From positions 1 through 64,000 of the forward strand of contig CAMCMU010000013.1 in assembly GCA_945876035.1 (NCBI GenBank): a stretch of DNA of 64,000 nucleotides. The letters run 5' to 3'. A program made the translations under genes and the position numbers. The notes beneath the pieces are model-generated. The model saw nothing but the letters and a program-made list of their open reading frames with translations. It made no database searches and was not told the DNA's origin. The stretch comes from Schlesneria paludicola DSM 18645. GTDB taxonomy: Bacteria > Planctomycetota > Planctomycetia > Planctomycetales > Planctomycetaceae. Positions 25,036-34,944 of the stretch are shown in pieces; position 1 is the stretch's first letter, and each line of letters starts with the position of its first letter.

Positions 25036-26316
25036 TCATTGTGGTAGACGGGCTGTTTCGACCTTTGGAAAGCTGCCGGTACAGGCCTTCATGAATTCGA
25101 CAAGTTCGGTTTTCTCGTGATTTTTAAGATCGAGTTTTTTGATTTTGTCGCTGAGGTTTTTGTTGGGAACTCCTCCTTTATTGTAATGCTCAACAACGTC
25201 TTCGAGAGTTTTGAGGCTGCCGTCATGCATGTACGGAGCGGATGAGGCAACATTACGAATGGTTGGCGTTTTGAAGGCACCCCAGTCCTTGCGATCTTTC
25301 GTGATTGCGAATCGCCCTTCGTCCGGTGTCGCCTTGTCGATTCCGACTCCCAGATTGTGGTACTTTTCGTCTGTCAGGTTGGCACCGACATGGCACGCAC
25401 TGCAATTGACGCGAACACTAAAGAAGAGCTCTCGACCCCGCTTTGCACTCTCAGACATCGGAAATCGTTTTGCGTCGACCAACGCCTGTTGGTAAGTCTC
25501 ATAGAATTCGACATCGTCCGTTTTGAGTTCGTTAATGTCCGCGGGTGTCAATTTTTCAAACCGCTTCATTTGCTCGGCATAGTCGTACGGTGAGGGGGCT
25601 GTCACGAGACATCTTTCGAAGGACGCGATGGCCTGCGCGGCCGTGTCGATCGTCATCCCTTTCGCTCCGAAAACGGTGTTGAATTGCTGGACGTATCCCG
25701 GCACCGACTTCAATGTTTCAATGGCCTTCTCGTGTGTGTTTCCCATTTCTGTGGGATTCGCAATCGGTCCCTTGGCCTGCTCTTCCAGAGATGCGGCTCG
25801 ACCATCCCAAAACTGCAGGCCGCTCAAAATTCGGTTGTAACTGATCGGAGAATTTCGACCTCCCTGTTGACCTTTGACCCCGATTCCGAATTGCGTTCGT
25901 CGACCATATCCTTCGTCCGGATGATGACAAGAAGCACAACTGATTGTATTGTCTGATGACAATCGCGTATCGAAGTAAAGTTGACGGCCAAGTTCCACTT
26001 TGGCACGTGTCAACGGATTCTCCGTGAGTCCCACAATTTGGAGGGATCCGGCGTCAAGGCCCATCGGAAGTTCCACATCGAGCGAAACGTGGTTTTCGGC
26101 CTTCATCAGCCACGTGCTAATGTCTGCAACCGTGAGTGGCCCTTGGCCCGGGATGCCGGAGGTCAGCCGCGCATCACCCAACATGACTTTGGTCTGTTGA
26201 ATGGAATTCAAATCGGCGGTCGATTGAGCCTGTGAGTTTAAGGAGAACGCGGCGAACAGCGAAAGAACGCCGCCAATAAAAAGAGGGAATCTCAATCGAC
26301 GACATGCGAGAATCAT
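25036..26316 (-). CDS. Exported di-heme cytochrome c peroxidase (MauG/CcpA family)
   Basis: This 426-residue protein has a signal peptide (FPLFIGGVLSLFAAFSLNSQA) and two c-type heme sites, ISCASCHHPDEGYG and VNCSACHVGANLTDEK. It also has the family's GRQLYFDTRLSSDN, FWDGRAASLEEQAKGP and APYMHDGSLKTLEDVVEHYN. It probably reduces hydrogen peroxide with electrons from a cytochrome outside the cytoplasmic membrane, or modifies a protein as MauG does. AGGAG nine bases before ATG 26316 favours this start over TTG 26322. Confidence 0.95.
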   Translation of the reverse strand: MILACRRLRFPLFIGGVLSLFAAFSLNSQAQSTADLNSIQQTKVMLGDARLTSGIPGQGPLTVADISTWLMKAENHVSLDVELPMGLDAGSLQIVGLTENPLTRAKVELGRQLYFDTRLSSDNTISCASCHHPDEGYGRRTQFGIGVKGQQGGRNSPISYNRILSGLQFWDGRAASLEEQAKGPIANPTEMGNTHEKAIETLKSVPGYVQQFNTVFGAKGMTIDTAAQAIASFERCLVTAPSPYDYAEQMKRFEKLTPADINELKTDDVEFYETYQQALVDAKRFPMSESAKRGRELFFSVRVNCSACHVGANLTDEKYHNLGVGIDKATPDEGRFAITKDRKDWGAFKTPTIRNVASSAPYMHDGSLKTLEDVVEHYNKGGVPNKNLSDKIKKLDLKNHEKTELVEFMKACTGSFPKVETARLPQ

Positions 26317-26617
26317 TATCAAACACTCCTAGTGTGTGGTCTGGTGGCACGGGCTCATACATCCCCGAAGCGATTTGTTTCATTGTTCTTTCAACGGGGC
26401 TGGGGAAATCCTCAAAACGACCGCTCGCAATGAACGATTCGCCGCCAAATTCTAGCAATAGCCCGTCTGCCCGACCAGATTCGGCATCTTTCGTAGTCGA
26501 CAGATTCTACCGCCCGTCTGTTCAGATCTCGTGTTCCGCAAAAAAATTCGAAAATCGCCTTTCCGGGTGCCGCAGGAAGATCGGGCTGGACTGTTGATGG
26601 CTGATGCAGCCCCCGAT
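26317..26617. other. Intergenic upstream of the peroxidase gene
   Basis: About 300 bases between the peroxidase gene and the PSP1 gene, both on the minus strand. I see only antisense frames and no strong hairpin. It presumably holds the peroxidase promoter. Confidence 0.4.
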
Positions 26618-27142
26618 CTACAGAGTGACTACGATCGATTCCTTCCGAATGGGGGTCAGTCCATTTGCGGAGACCGGTTGGACTTCGATCTTGCCCAGTC
26701 CCGTAGACTCCGCTCGCAGGGCTAACTGTGTACTGTCCGGGCCGCGTTCGCAAAGCACGTACAAGATCAAGCATTGCCTGTCGAGTGTCCATTCGAGATC
26801 AATCAGTTCGAGTTGTAGTTTCCAGTGAAGAATTCTCTCGCACCATTCGTGAAATCCCTTTTCGCATTCCGCGGAGAGTTCTTGAAAGGCCGCGATGTCT
26901 GCAGCCGTTGCGTCTCGAACAATACGAGAGTCGATCTTCCAGTCAAGAGAGACGGACGATGGTTTGAGTCGTTCCAAAACCGTTCCCAGTTGAAGGCCTC
27001 GATCTGTTTCTACGACGACGGTTGTTCCCCGAGAAGTCATTCGCTGCGACAAGCCCCCAATCCGAGCCACCTCAGGAATGACACCATAACGCACGAGATA
27101 CACGGCATCTGTCTCTGCATTTGTGGTGTTATGTGGCTGCAT
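26618..27142 (-). CDS. PSP1 C-terminal-domain protein (YaaT-like)
   Basis: This 174-residue cytoplasmic protein matches the PSP1/YaaT family. Evidence is VYLVRYGVIPEVARIGG, GTTVVVETDRGLQLGTVLE, the ECEKGFHEWCERILHWKLQL block and LIDLEWTLDRQCLILYVLCE. In Bacillus the homologue YaaT works with YlbF and YmcA in RNA-degradation and phosphorelay control; neither partner is nearby. It is short compared with the roughly 275 residues of YaaT and lacks its Cys-rich C-terminus. The ATG is preceded by GCGAG. Confidence 0.85.
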   Translation of the reverse strand: MQPHNTTNAETDAVYLVRYGVIPEVARIGGLSQRMTSRGTTVVVETDRGLQLGTVLERLKPSSVSLDWKIDSRIVRDATAADIAAFQELSAECEKGFHEWCERILHWKLQLELIDLEWTLDRQCLILYVLCERGPDSTQLALRAESTGLGKIEVQPVSANGLTPIRKESIVVTL

Positions 27143-27214
27143 ACAACTCGCTTGTAGAGACGATAACGGATGCCGATGGGCGTTGAAGGGACTCTCTGAT
27201 TGGAAGCGGTCGTC

Positions 27215-29053
27215 TCATTTTTCCCCGTCCTCAGCGGTGGGATCGATTTGTGGAGCACGAGGTTCGCTTCGCGGGCGGCGGATGGCTCCGTCATCCATCA
27301 GGCGGGAAATGTGCCGGCCCCACAACTCGATAAACCCTTCCTCCAGTTCCACAGCCAGACTCATTCCATTATTTTTGGGACGAACCTGGACGCGGATTGA
27401 GTCGTTTTCAGAATGGAATATTGCCAGAGCCGGCCGGCTGAAGCCGAACTTATCCAGCAACGGATCGCTGGCGAAGTCAATCCAGTGTGTCGCGTGTGCT
27501 GACACTTGGAATGGAATCCGGTCACCATTCTTTTGCGGATTTTGTGGCATCGCAGTTTGGGTAATGGCGTTCTTCAGGATCTCCACCGCGGAATCACGTC
27601 CCAATGCAAACCAAACAACCTGCGGTGTCACATGGAAGAAGAGATAAGGCGATTTTGCGAACGTTGGCCAGAGCCAGTTGTCGATCTGCCCCCCCTGTAG
27701 CCGGTGGATAGGATAAGAGTTGATGGCGTCAATGGACAACTCGATGTTTTCGATGGCATGATGTTCATTCAAACGGTCCTCGGCCCATTGAAGCATCTCC
27801 GTCATTTGAGTTGGCAGACTTCGGTTGCTGAGCAACTTTACTCCACCGACCCAAGCCAATCCCCCCGATTCGTCTCCAGTACACTGGAGGAAAGCATCGA
27901 AATGACCGGTCTCTGCCGTCGCCTGAAGCGATTTGAATATCGGCCCAATCCTCTGAGTCATACCAGAAAGGCCTCCTCTTTCTGCCATGTCGCTGAAGTC
28001 CTTCTCCGCCGTATTCAAAAATTGGTTCGTCAGTCCGCGTTGTTTTGAGTCGATCAACCAAGAAACGGACATGGTGAGCGCCGCAGGATTTTGGAGGAGA
28101 TTGAAGAAATGAGTTCGTTTCCCGACCAGGCTTTGCAGCAATACAATGAGCTTGCTGCCTGGTGTTCCGATAATTTCCAAATCGAGCAGTATCCGGCGGC
28201 GAACGGAGTCGATGCGACTACCGATGCTCAGTTCTTCGCCTTGATTGACGACTTTTTCGAATAGATCAAGCCAGCTTTCGCCGCTTGCACGACGCAGTCG
28301 GTAAGCCGATTCCGATTCCCCGTCCCTCTGCTGAAACTCCGCCATGGATTGATTTTTAAAAAATTCGACGAATAACGTTTTTAGGCCCGGAGGGAGGAAC
28401 TTAAGCAGCAGTGCAATCGACAGGTCGTGTTGACTCGATTGGCGGGCGGACAGTCGAGAAGGGTCGGGAAAGTTTCGTTCCAGCACATCGTCGTCACCGT
28501 CCGGGCCGACCAGAAACAGATAGTCGCCGCGAAATCGTGTTCGGATATGGAAGCGTTCGCCGAAGCGAATGCTGTGTCTTTCCGCCAGTCCGTCGCTGGG
28601 ATCAATGAGTCCGTTGTGAAAAGCTAGTGTGTCCAGAGCATCCGTCCGATGCGTCACCGGAACGTAGGCAATGGCAACGGGTGTTCCAATGAGCCCAGAT
28701 TGCTGATAAATCATGATTCCAAATGGGCGATGACGATCGATCCCGTTCAAATCATGCAAAACCGATTTTATCCAAGGATCGATGCCCTCCGCCCGACTCT
28801 GTTGGTCAGCCGTCTGAAACAGGAAGTCTGCACCATCACGCAATCGCTGCAGACTGGAGTAATTAAAAACCGCCAATGGATAATCAATATCCGCTGAGCC
28901 ACTGTCCGGAGCCCCCCACGTCCGAACCGATCCGGCGCTGAAATAACATCCAGCAAGCCCGATCATCAACCCGATACGCACGATTCGAGCGGTGGAAATA
29001 AGTTCATGGCAAGCGTGTGTCATCAATGATATTCGGACAACTGGCAGTGGCAT
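27215..29053 (-). CDS. Exported planctomycete protein of unknown function
   Basis: This protein of about 600 residues has an N-terminal hydrophobic signal (IVRIGLMIGLAGCYFSAG). The body looks like an alternating alpha/beta scaffold without cysteine pairs or metal motifs, with PFGIMIYQQSGLIGTPVAIA, DYLFLVGPDGDDDVLE and YLFFHVTPQVVWFALG. The C-terminal 25 residues are basic and Pro-rich. Two starts are possible, ATG 29053 and ATG 29023, neither with a strong ribosome binding site. It lies between the PSP1 gene and the BFD-like gene on the same strand. I do not recognise a family with known activity. Confidence 0.75.
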   Translation of the reverse strand: MPLPVVRISLMTHACHELISTARIVRIGLMIGLAGCYFSAGSVRTWGAPDSGSADIDYPLAVFNYSSLQRLRDGADFLFQTADQQSRAEGIDPWIKSVLHDLNGIDRHRPFGIMIYQQSGLIGTPVAIAYVPVTHRTDALDTLAFHNGLIDPSDGLAERHSIRFGERFHIRTRFRGDYLFLVGPDGDDDVLERNFPDPSRLSARQSSQHDLSIALLLKFLPPGLKTLFVEFFKNQSMAEFQQRDGESESAYRLRRASGESWLDLFEKVVNQGEELSIGSRIDSVRRRILLDLEIIGTPGSKLIVLLQSLVGKRTHFFNLLQNPAALTMSVSWLIDSKQRGLTNQFLNTAEKDFSDMAERGGLSGMTQRIGPIFKSLQATAETGHFDAFLQCTGDESGGLAWVGGVKLLSNRSLPTQMTEMLQWAEDRLNEHHAIENIELSIDAINSYPIHRLQGGQIDNWLWPTFAKSPYLFFHVTPQVVWFALGRDSAVEILKNAITQTAMPQNPQKNGDRIPFQVSAHATHWIDFASDPLLDKFGFSRPALAIFHSENDSIRVQVRPKNNGMSLAVELEEGFIELWGRHISRLMDDGAIRRPRSEPRAPQIDPTAEDGEK

Positions 29054-29095
29054 TGGAGCGGAGCTATTCTTTTTCAGATCGCCGGAAACGATGGA

Positions 29096-29431
29096 TTATG
29101 GCACATCGTCAGACAACTTCGGCTGATCGGAGATCTGTGTCAAAGGTAAGGGGATCGCGCCAGTCGCGGGCTTGCCACGACCGGCTTTAATGTACGCCGC
29201 GCGTTGCTGAGCATAATCGTTGGGGATCACGGCATCGCGTGTCGCCATCCCGAATGCACTGGACTCCACGAAGAAACGCTGGAGATACGTTACACACCAA
29301 CCACATCCCGACCCGGCGCCACCACATTCACTCAACTGGCTGGCTCGATGCGGTTGATTCACACGGACGAAGTTTACGATTTTGCGCTTTGAAATGTGAA
29401 AACAGTAACAAATGGTGTCATCGAGGTCCAC
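29096..29431 (-). CDS. BFD-like [2Fe-2S]-binding protein
   Basis: This 111-residue protein has the four-Cys arrangement of bacterioferritin-associated ferredoxin: CYCFHI at the N-terminus and SECGGAGSGCGWC near residue 45. It probably binds a [2Fe-2S] cluster and could donate electrons to an iron-storage or redox partner. The C-terminal 50 residues are an extension with no cluster ligands. The GTG start at 29431 follows AGGGA at eight bases. It lies 40 bases downstream of the DUF1501 gene, which may be chance or co-transcription. Confidence 0.88.
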   Translation of the reverse strand: MDLDDTICYCFHISKRKIVNFVRVNQPHRASQLSECGGAGSGCGWCVTYLQRFFVESSAFGMATRDAVIPNDYAQQRAAYIKAGRGKPATGAIPLPLTQISDQPKLSDDVP

Positions 29432-29470
29432 GATAGGGGTCCCTTCCTCTTCGCCGTCGAATCACTCCGG

Positions 29471-30919
29471 TCACGCCAGAATCTCGCGAATCACTCGACC
29501 GTGAACATCCGTCAGACGGAAATCCCGTCCGGCATGTCTGTAGGTCAATTGTGTATGATCCAAGCCCAGTTGGTGCAGTATTGTGGCGTGGATATCGTGA
29601 ATGTCGAGTGGATTACTTATCACGGAAATGCCAAATTCATCGGTTTCGCCGTAGGTCACGCCTGGTTTAAAACCTCCCCCGGCCATGAAGAGCGAGTAAC
29701 AACCGACGTGGTGGTCCCGGCCACTCGTTTCCGAGATTTTTGAAGTATGCGGAGTGCGTCCCATCTCGCCAGCCCAAAAAACGATGGTCTCATCGAGTAG
29801 CCCGCGTTGCTCGAGATCGATGATCAGGGCTGCCACTGATTGGTCCGTGATTTGAGCATTCTTTTCATGATTTGCCTTGAGATGTCCGTGTTGATCCCAA
29901 GGGGAGTTGTTGCTGTCAAAGCTCGGGCAGGTAATTTCCACGAAACGAACACCAGCCTCCACCAGTCTTCGAGCGCGCAACGCCTGAGTCGCGTAGAACC
30001 GCTGGTGCTCGTCGGTGGAGTCCAATCCATAGAGTCGGCGAGTTTGTTCCGTTTCACCGTCGATGTCGGCCACTTCAGGAACGGTACTTTGCATCAAAAA
30101 TGCGGTTTCATAATTAGCGATTGCCCCTTCAATCGCTAAGGCGTCTGAACTGTGAGCGGCAAAGGAGCGCCCTTGCTCCGCTGCCAATGCCAACTGACGC
30201 CTCTGAACTGCTGGTGTGTCGCCTGGTTTAATGTTATCCACTGGCTCACCCTTGGCACGCATCATCGTCGCTTGGTGACTGGCGGGCAGAAAAGAACTGC
30301 CGAAATTTTCGAGGCCACCATTCGGCACCCAGTCATTGTTGAGCACAAGATAACCTGGGAGATTGCGATTTTCGGTTCCCAGTCCATAGGAGACCCAGGC
30401 TCCGAGGCTCGGAGCCTGTCCAAGGATCCGCCCTGTGTGCAACAAAAGATTCTGCTGCCCGTGGAGGGGAAGTTCGCCAACCATGGAACGAACAACGCAC
30501 AGACGATCCGCGACTGTGGCGATCCGTGGGAAAAGATCGCTGATCCAAAGCCCGCTTTCTCCCCGTTGATGAAACGCCCAAGGGCTGCCGAACCAGACAC
30601 GATCATCGGAAGACCGTTGCGAACGCTTGGCATCCACTTCCCCAATCTTCCCGATCGGCTTCCCTTCATGCTGCTTCAGCATCGGCTTTGGATCGAATGT
30701 ATCGACATGGCTCGGTCCGCCGTCCATGAAACAAAAAATGATGTTTTTCGCGCAAGGCGCATGCTGTGGGATCGATGCCGCCGCCGCGCGCTGGGCAAAC
30801 AAACCATTGAGTGCCAGCCATCCGAATCCGGCCGACGCTTGTTGCAGAAAACCGCGTCTTGAATTGGCATTGGCAATGCGCCCGTTGCAGTTGCCGTTTG
30901 AGAGTGGATTGATCGACAC
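29471..30919 (-). CDS. DUF1501 secreted protein (sulfatase-like fold)
   Basis: This 482-residue protein carries a Tat-type signal (SRRGFLQQASAGFGWLAL) and the DUF1501 motifs: NIIFCFMDGGPSHVDTFDPK, SPWAFHQRGESGLWISDLFP, TIVFWAGEMGRTPHTSK and GRDHHVGCYSLFMAGGG. The family has an alkaline-phosphatase/sulfatase-like fold with unproven activity and is almost always paired with a DUF1549/DUF1553 gene, as here (40 bases apart). GTG 30919 with GGAG seven bases upstream is chosen over GTG 30937. It is likely exported folded and works with the upstream gene product on a polysaccharide or similar substrate. Confidence 0.95.
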   Translation of the reverse strand: MSINPLSNGNCNGRIANANSRRGFLQQASAGFGWLALNGLFAQRAAAASIPQHAPCAKNIIFCFMDGGPSHVDTFDPKPMLKQHEGKPIGKIGEVDAKRSQRSSDDRVWFGSPWAFHQRGESGLWISDLFPRIATVADRLCVVRSMVGELPLHGQQNLLLHTGRILGQAPSLGAWVSYGLGTENRNLPGYLVLNNDWVPNGGLENFGSSFLPASHQATMMRAKGEPVDNIKPGDTPAVQRRQLALAAEQGRSFAAHSSDALAIEGAIANYETAFLMQSTVPEVADIDGETEQTRRLYGLDSTDEHQRFYATQALRARRLVEAGVRFVEITCPSFDSNNSPWDQHGHLKANHEKNAQITDQSVAALIIDLEQRGLLDETIVFWAGEMGRTPHTSKISETSGRDHHVGCYSLFMAGGGFKPGVTYGETDEFGISVISNPLDIHDIHATILHQLGLDHTQLTYRHAGRDFRLTDVHGRVIREILA

Positions 30920-30958
30920 GGTCGTTCTCCGTGACACCTCGGCAGGTGACCTTGAGTG

Positions 30959-33900
30959 TCAGTGATAGTAGATGAACTCGGGGGAATTGAAAAAGACATG
31001 CGCAAGACGCTCCCATGCCAATGCATCGGTCATCACGTTTTGGCATCCCTCCGGCGTCAATTCGGTCAACGCAATCGACCATCGCGCGGACTCGGATCTG
31101 TCGGGCTCTCGTCCGAAAGCTCGAATGAACATGGTGGCAATGCGACCGCCGCTGGAAGAATCGGGCTGATGGATCAGCTGTTCTGCCCACTGTTGTGACA
31201 TCGCTTTCACAAACGGATCATTCAGCATCATCAATGCTTGCGTCGGATCATTCGTCATATCACGACGTCCTGTGGGAAGCTTGAGGTCCGGTAAATTGAA
31301 GCCAGCCAGAAACTTTGGAGGTTCCATAATCGACATCTTAAGATACAGAGATCGTCGACCATGCCCATCCACCGGGCCAGCAAATAGCCGTTTTTTCGAG
31401 TCTTCCGCAACACGTGGTGGGTCAATCGGGTGGCCAAAAAGTGCCGGATTCAGCGTGCCAGACACGGACAGCAGTGAATCGCGAATCGCTTCCGCCTCCA
31501 GCCGACGAGTGGAATAATGGTGCAGCAGGCGATTGCCGGGGTCAATCTCCTGAGCGAGAGGACTCACCAATCCCGATTGACGAAAAGTCTGGCTGAGGAC
31601 GAGGCGACGCACCAGCCGCTTGGTGGACCAGCCACCGTGAATCAGCTCCTGTGCTAGGTAATCCAGTAACTCTGGATGCGATGGTATTGCCCCAAGATGG
31701 CCAAAATCGTCAGGCGATGCGACGATCCCCGTTCCGAATATCCATTGCCAAATGCGGTTGGAATACACTCGGGATGTCAGCGGATGACTCGGCTGGAGTA
31801 ACGACTCGGCCAACTCCAGACGTCCGCTCCCACGACTTTCTGATACGTTGTTACGACCGGCGAACATGCTCAGAAAGTCGGGCGAGACCCATTCCCCGAG
31901 GACATCGACGTTTCCTCGCACGTTCAACGGATAACGGACCTTTGCCGATCCTCGCTCATCCATGCTGTTCACCGTGTGCGCATGGGCAATTCCCTGCTCG
32001 ACTGCTCGATATTCGGCCAGCAGTGTGGCGAGGGGCGTCCCGGCGTCCGCCACGTTTGGCAAGAGGTCGTTGGCAAGGATCCACTGCAGAACCAGCAGGT
32101 CACCTTCTTCCGATTTGCCGAGGCACCAGCGTCGAACAGTGGCCATCAACCATCCGCGGACTCGCTGAACAGCCTCGTCCTCCGTTCGGGGCAACACGCC
32201 TTCAAACAGGGTTGTTAAGTGCTGGAGGGTTCTCTGTGGAGTTTCCGCCTTCTCGTGAGCGACGATGCCGGTGATGCTCAGCCAACTTCTTTTGTCATAA
32301 CCTAAATCGGTATGCGCCAGTCCCTTGGCCAGTCCCGTGCGGGGAGGAAAATTGGGATTGAGCGACGCGGTTGTCAATTCGATCGTTACCTGTGTGACTC
32401 CGTTTTTTAACGGCGTATCGGCAAATGAGATCCACGTTGGTTCCGGGGAATTCAGGAAACCAATCGTTTCATTCTGAAAGGCATTGCCATCCACCACGAG
32501 ATGCCCACCAAATTCACCTCCTGCGAGTTGAACGCTGGCGATCTTTCTTGCAATGGACCCCTGTGGAGGTGATCGGAGTGAACCGGGGAGTTTCGATGAC
32601 AATGCATTTGTATGAAAACCGCTCGGTAAGAGTCGTGCGACGATCAAGTCACCTTCTAGAGCAATGAGTGGCGTACCGTCGACCACGTACCCATGTTTGA
32701 TGCCGTCCCCTTCCCACACCCATCCGTCAGGAAAAATCGGTTTCCGAAAATCCGCAAGAATCTGAAATTCCGAGTTTGCTTCGATTCTTTTGGCACGTGC
32801 CTGTCTCCATTCCGCCGCAAAGTCAATCCAACGTTTCTCGATGTCAGTGTTTCCTTTTGTCAGAAGCGTCAGGGGATACAAGACATCATCAATAGTCACT
32901 TCAGAGAGTTCTTTTACCGAATTGGCACGACTTAAAATCTTCGGCAAGAATGCCCCTGCTTCACTCACAACAGAGAGCCAACGTGAAGCCATTTCACGCT
33001 GAATTTGTGCACGCAGTTTTTGAAGCTTGATGATGGCAATGTCGTGTTTTCCCGGCAGATCTACCACACGCGAGGTCCATCGCGGCGTCATGAAAACGGC
33101 TGCCAAAGAATAATAGTCTCGCTGCGATACAGCCTCTAATTTATGATCGTGACATCGAGCGCACGCAACTGTTGTGGCCAGGAATGCTTCGGAAAAAGCC
33201 TCAATCTTGTTGTTCACCATGTCTTGGTGGATGCCGTTAAACATCAGGCTGCTTCCATGTCGATGCTCACCGAGATGGTAGAATGCCGGACCAATCAGGC
33301 TCTCGTTGATTTCCCGTTCTCGATCAATGCGCGGCGACGGTAACAGGTCTCCGGCTAGTTGCTCGCGGAGGAGTTGATCGAATCCGATATCTTGATTGAA
33401 TGCCCGGATGAGATAATCGCGATACTCCCAAGACCCCTTGGCTGGGTTATCCCATTCATAACCGTAAGTGTCCGTGTATCGAACCGCGTCCATCCAGTGT
33501 CTCGCGAATCGTTCACCAAAGAACGGCGACGCCAGAAAACGATCAACAAGAGTCTCATAAGCCGTCGTCGGATTCGTCTTCCAGTTTTCCAGAAATGCGA
33601 TGCGTTGATGTGGTGTCGGCGGTAATCCCGTTAACACGAACGCCAGACGTCGCAAGAGGATTTCCGGCTCGGCAGGAGAGGCGGGTTCCAGTCGGACGTC
33701 ATTCAATGAACGGCAAATGAATCGGTCAACAGGTTCGAGAGTCCCTTCGGTAATCTTGACGTCGGGCGGGTGAAATTTGCGAAGTGGCTGCAGGCTCCAC
33801 CAGGCCAATCGTTTCTGGAAGGCCTTCGCCCATTCCGTGGCCGCCAAATTGCTGGCCGGAGCAACATCGGTTCGCGGGTCGAATGCACCCTGTTGAATCC

Positions 33901-34285
33901 ACGTTTCCAGTAACGCCACGTCATCGGCCCCAAGTCGATCTTCGGGCGGCATCTGGATGTCGATATCGACATACTGGACGGCTTTAATCAGCAGGCTCTC
34001 TGCCGGTTTCCCGGGCACGAGAGCTGGTCCTCTGTTGCCTCCCTGACGCCAGCCCGGCTGAGAATCCAGCCTCAGCCCGCCTTCCTGCTTTTGCCTTCCA
34101 TGGCATTCAATGCATTTTTTTTCCAAGAGCGGGCGAATTTTTGATTCAAAAAATGCCAAAGTCTGCGCGTCGGCAACGGTTCCGGTCGCCTCGGAAATCA
34201 GATCGGTGGCCAAGCCCTGGCCTGTCACCCAGAGGGTCAGCCACACGTAAAACACGCGATGTAAGGACCAACCAAGCGGATCCAT
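30959..34285 (-). CDS. Planctomycete cytochrome c/DUF1549/DUF1553 protein
   Basis: This 1108-residue exported protein begins with a signal-like segment (HRVFYVWLTLWVTGQGLA). The planctomycete cytochrome c domain follows, with a single heme site (KKCIECHGRQKQEGGLRLDS) and a distal LVPGKPAESLLIKAV. DUF1549 spans about 170-370, with RRLAFVLTGLPPTPHQR and FARHWMDAVRYTDTYGYEWD. A CxxCH-type ACARCHDHKLEAVSQ lies near 380. DUF1553 covers about 790-1060, with SRVYSNRIWQWIFGTG and LHHYSTRRLEAEAIRDS. It forms an operon with the DUF1501 gene. The biochemical role of such pairs is not established; a redox-linked polymer-degrading function is often proposed. Confidence 0.97.
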   Translation of the reverse strand: MDPLGWSLHRVFYVWLTLWVTGQGLATDLISEATGTVADAQTLAFFESKIRPLLEKKCIECHGRQKQEGGLRLDSQPGWRQGGNRGPALVPGKPAESLLIKAVQYVDIDIQMPPEDRLGADDVALLETWIQQGAFDPRTDVAPASNLAATEWAKAFQKRLAWWSLQPLRKFHPPDVKITEGTLEPVDRFICRSLNDVRLEPASPAEPEILLRRLAFVLTGLPPTPHQRIAFLENWKTNPTTAYETLVDRFLASPFFGERFARHWMDAVRYTDTYGYEWDNPAKGSWEYRDYLIRAFNQDIGFDQLLREQLAGDLLPSPRIDREREINESLIGPAFYHLGEHRHGSSLMFNGIHQDMVNNKIEAFSEAFLATTVACARCHDHKLEAVSQRDYYSLAAVFMTPRWTSRVVDLPGKHDIAIIKLQKLRAQIQREMASRWLSVVSEAGAFLPKILSRANSVKELSEVTIDDVLYPLTLLTKGNTDIEKRWIDFAAEWRQARAKRIEANSEFQILADFRKPIFPDGWVWEGDGIKHGYVVDGTPLIALEGDLIVARLLPSGFHTNALSSKLPGSLRSPPQGSIARKIASVQLAGGEFGGHLVVDGNAFQNETIGFLNSPEPTWISFADTPLKNGVTQVTIELTTASLNPNFPPRTGLAKGLAHTDLGYDKRSWLSITGIVAHEKAETPQRTLQHLTTLFEGVLPRTEDEAVQRVRGWLMATVRRWCLGKSEEGDLLVLQWILANDLLPNVADAGTPLATLLAEYRAVEQGIAHAHTVNSMDERGSAKVRYPLNVRGNVDVLGEWVSPDFLSMFAGRNNVSESRGSGRLELAESLLQPSHPLTSRVYSNRIWQWIFGTGIVASPDDFGHLGAIPSHPELLDYLAQELIHGGWSTKRLVRRLVLSQTFRQSGLVSPLAQEIDPGNRLLHHYSTRRLEAEAIRDSLLSVSGTLNPALFGHPIDPPRVAEDSKKRLFAGPVDGHGRRSLYLKMSIMEPPKFLAGFNLPDLKLPTGRRDMTNDPTQALMMLNDPFVKAMSQQWAEQLIHQPDSSSGGRIATMFIRAFGREPDRSESARWSIALTELTPEGCQNVMTDALAWERLAHVFFNSPEFIYYH

Positions 34286-34734
34286 GGAAAATGACCCTTG
34301 ATGAACTCATGCCAAGGGTGATGCGTCCCCCTCAAGCGTCGCGATTGTATTCCTCGGTCGATCGAGCCATCCGCTGAGTATACTGCTGGCCTCCAGCGTT
34401 TGCATCAACTCCCTATAGCGATCAGAAGACGGTATAGCGATCAGAAGACGGTTGCAAAACGGCTCCACGATGCCAACGCGTGAAATCGAGATTGCCCGTA
34501 TCTGCTGAACGAATTCGCCGATGCAAACAACGACCACAAGAGACGAAGCCGCGGCGCAAGTCTGAAAATGACAGAGGCTGGCGGCGTCTATCAGTTTCTG
34601 GATTCTCGCGGCATTACCGGAATCCGTAAGAAAACATCACGGCTTGCGTGAGGACGATTGACACATCCGAAACAGACATCCAATTATTCAGGGTCAAGCA
34701 TGCTGGGGGGAGATCTGTCCTTCGGCACACGAAC
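34286..34734. other. Intergenic upstream of the DUF1553 gene
   Basis: A minus-strand frame at 34537-34307 (76 codons, GTG start, no ribosome binding site) reads fairly smoothly (QIRAISISRVGIVEPFCNRL) but spans a recent tandem duplication and is not supported. The region also holds the 19-base tandem repeat listed separately. Confidence 0.35.
34414..34451. repeat. Perfect 19-base tandem duplication
   Basis: TATAGCGATCAGAAGACGG occurs twice with no gap. It is probably a recent slippage event. Confidence 0.95.
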
Positions 34735-34944
34735 TCAAACGCGAACGGACGATGCCCCTTTTTTGCCGACACCCAGCATATCGGTGAGCCGACCGAGCTC
34801 ACCAAGTTCTATCTGACGTTGATCGTCTGTGATGTCCGAAGAATCGCGAATTTCGAGCATACGACTGCTGCGTACGAAGCGCAAGCCGCGCAGCAACAGA
34901 TCTCGTTGGCGATCCGTCAGCTCCAAATGCAACAGGTCACTCAT
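34735..34944 (-). CDS. Small acidic/basic helical protein, unknown
   Basis: This 69-residue protein starts at ATG 34944 with AGGG about 11 bases upstream; a longer in-frame start at 34995 is less likely. The sequence is strongly helical and charged: LHLELTDRQRDLLLRGLRFV, EIRDSSDITDDQRQIELGEL and a basic tail GKKGASSVRV. There are no Cys residues and no membrane segment. It stands alone between the DUF1553 gene and the efflux locus. I know of no function; it could be a small regulatory or DNA-associated protein. Confidence 0.6.
   Translation of the reverse strand: MSDLLHLELTDRQRDLLLRGLRFVRSSRMLEIRDSSDITDDQRQIELGELGRLTDMLGVGKKGASSVRV

Noticed and set aside
30152-30862. 236-codon plus-strand frame
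   Set aside because: It is antisense to the DUF1501 gene.
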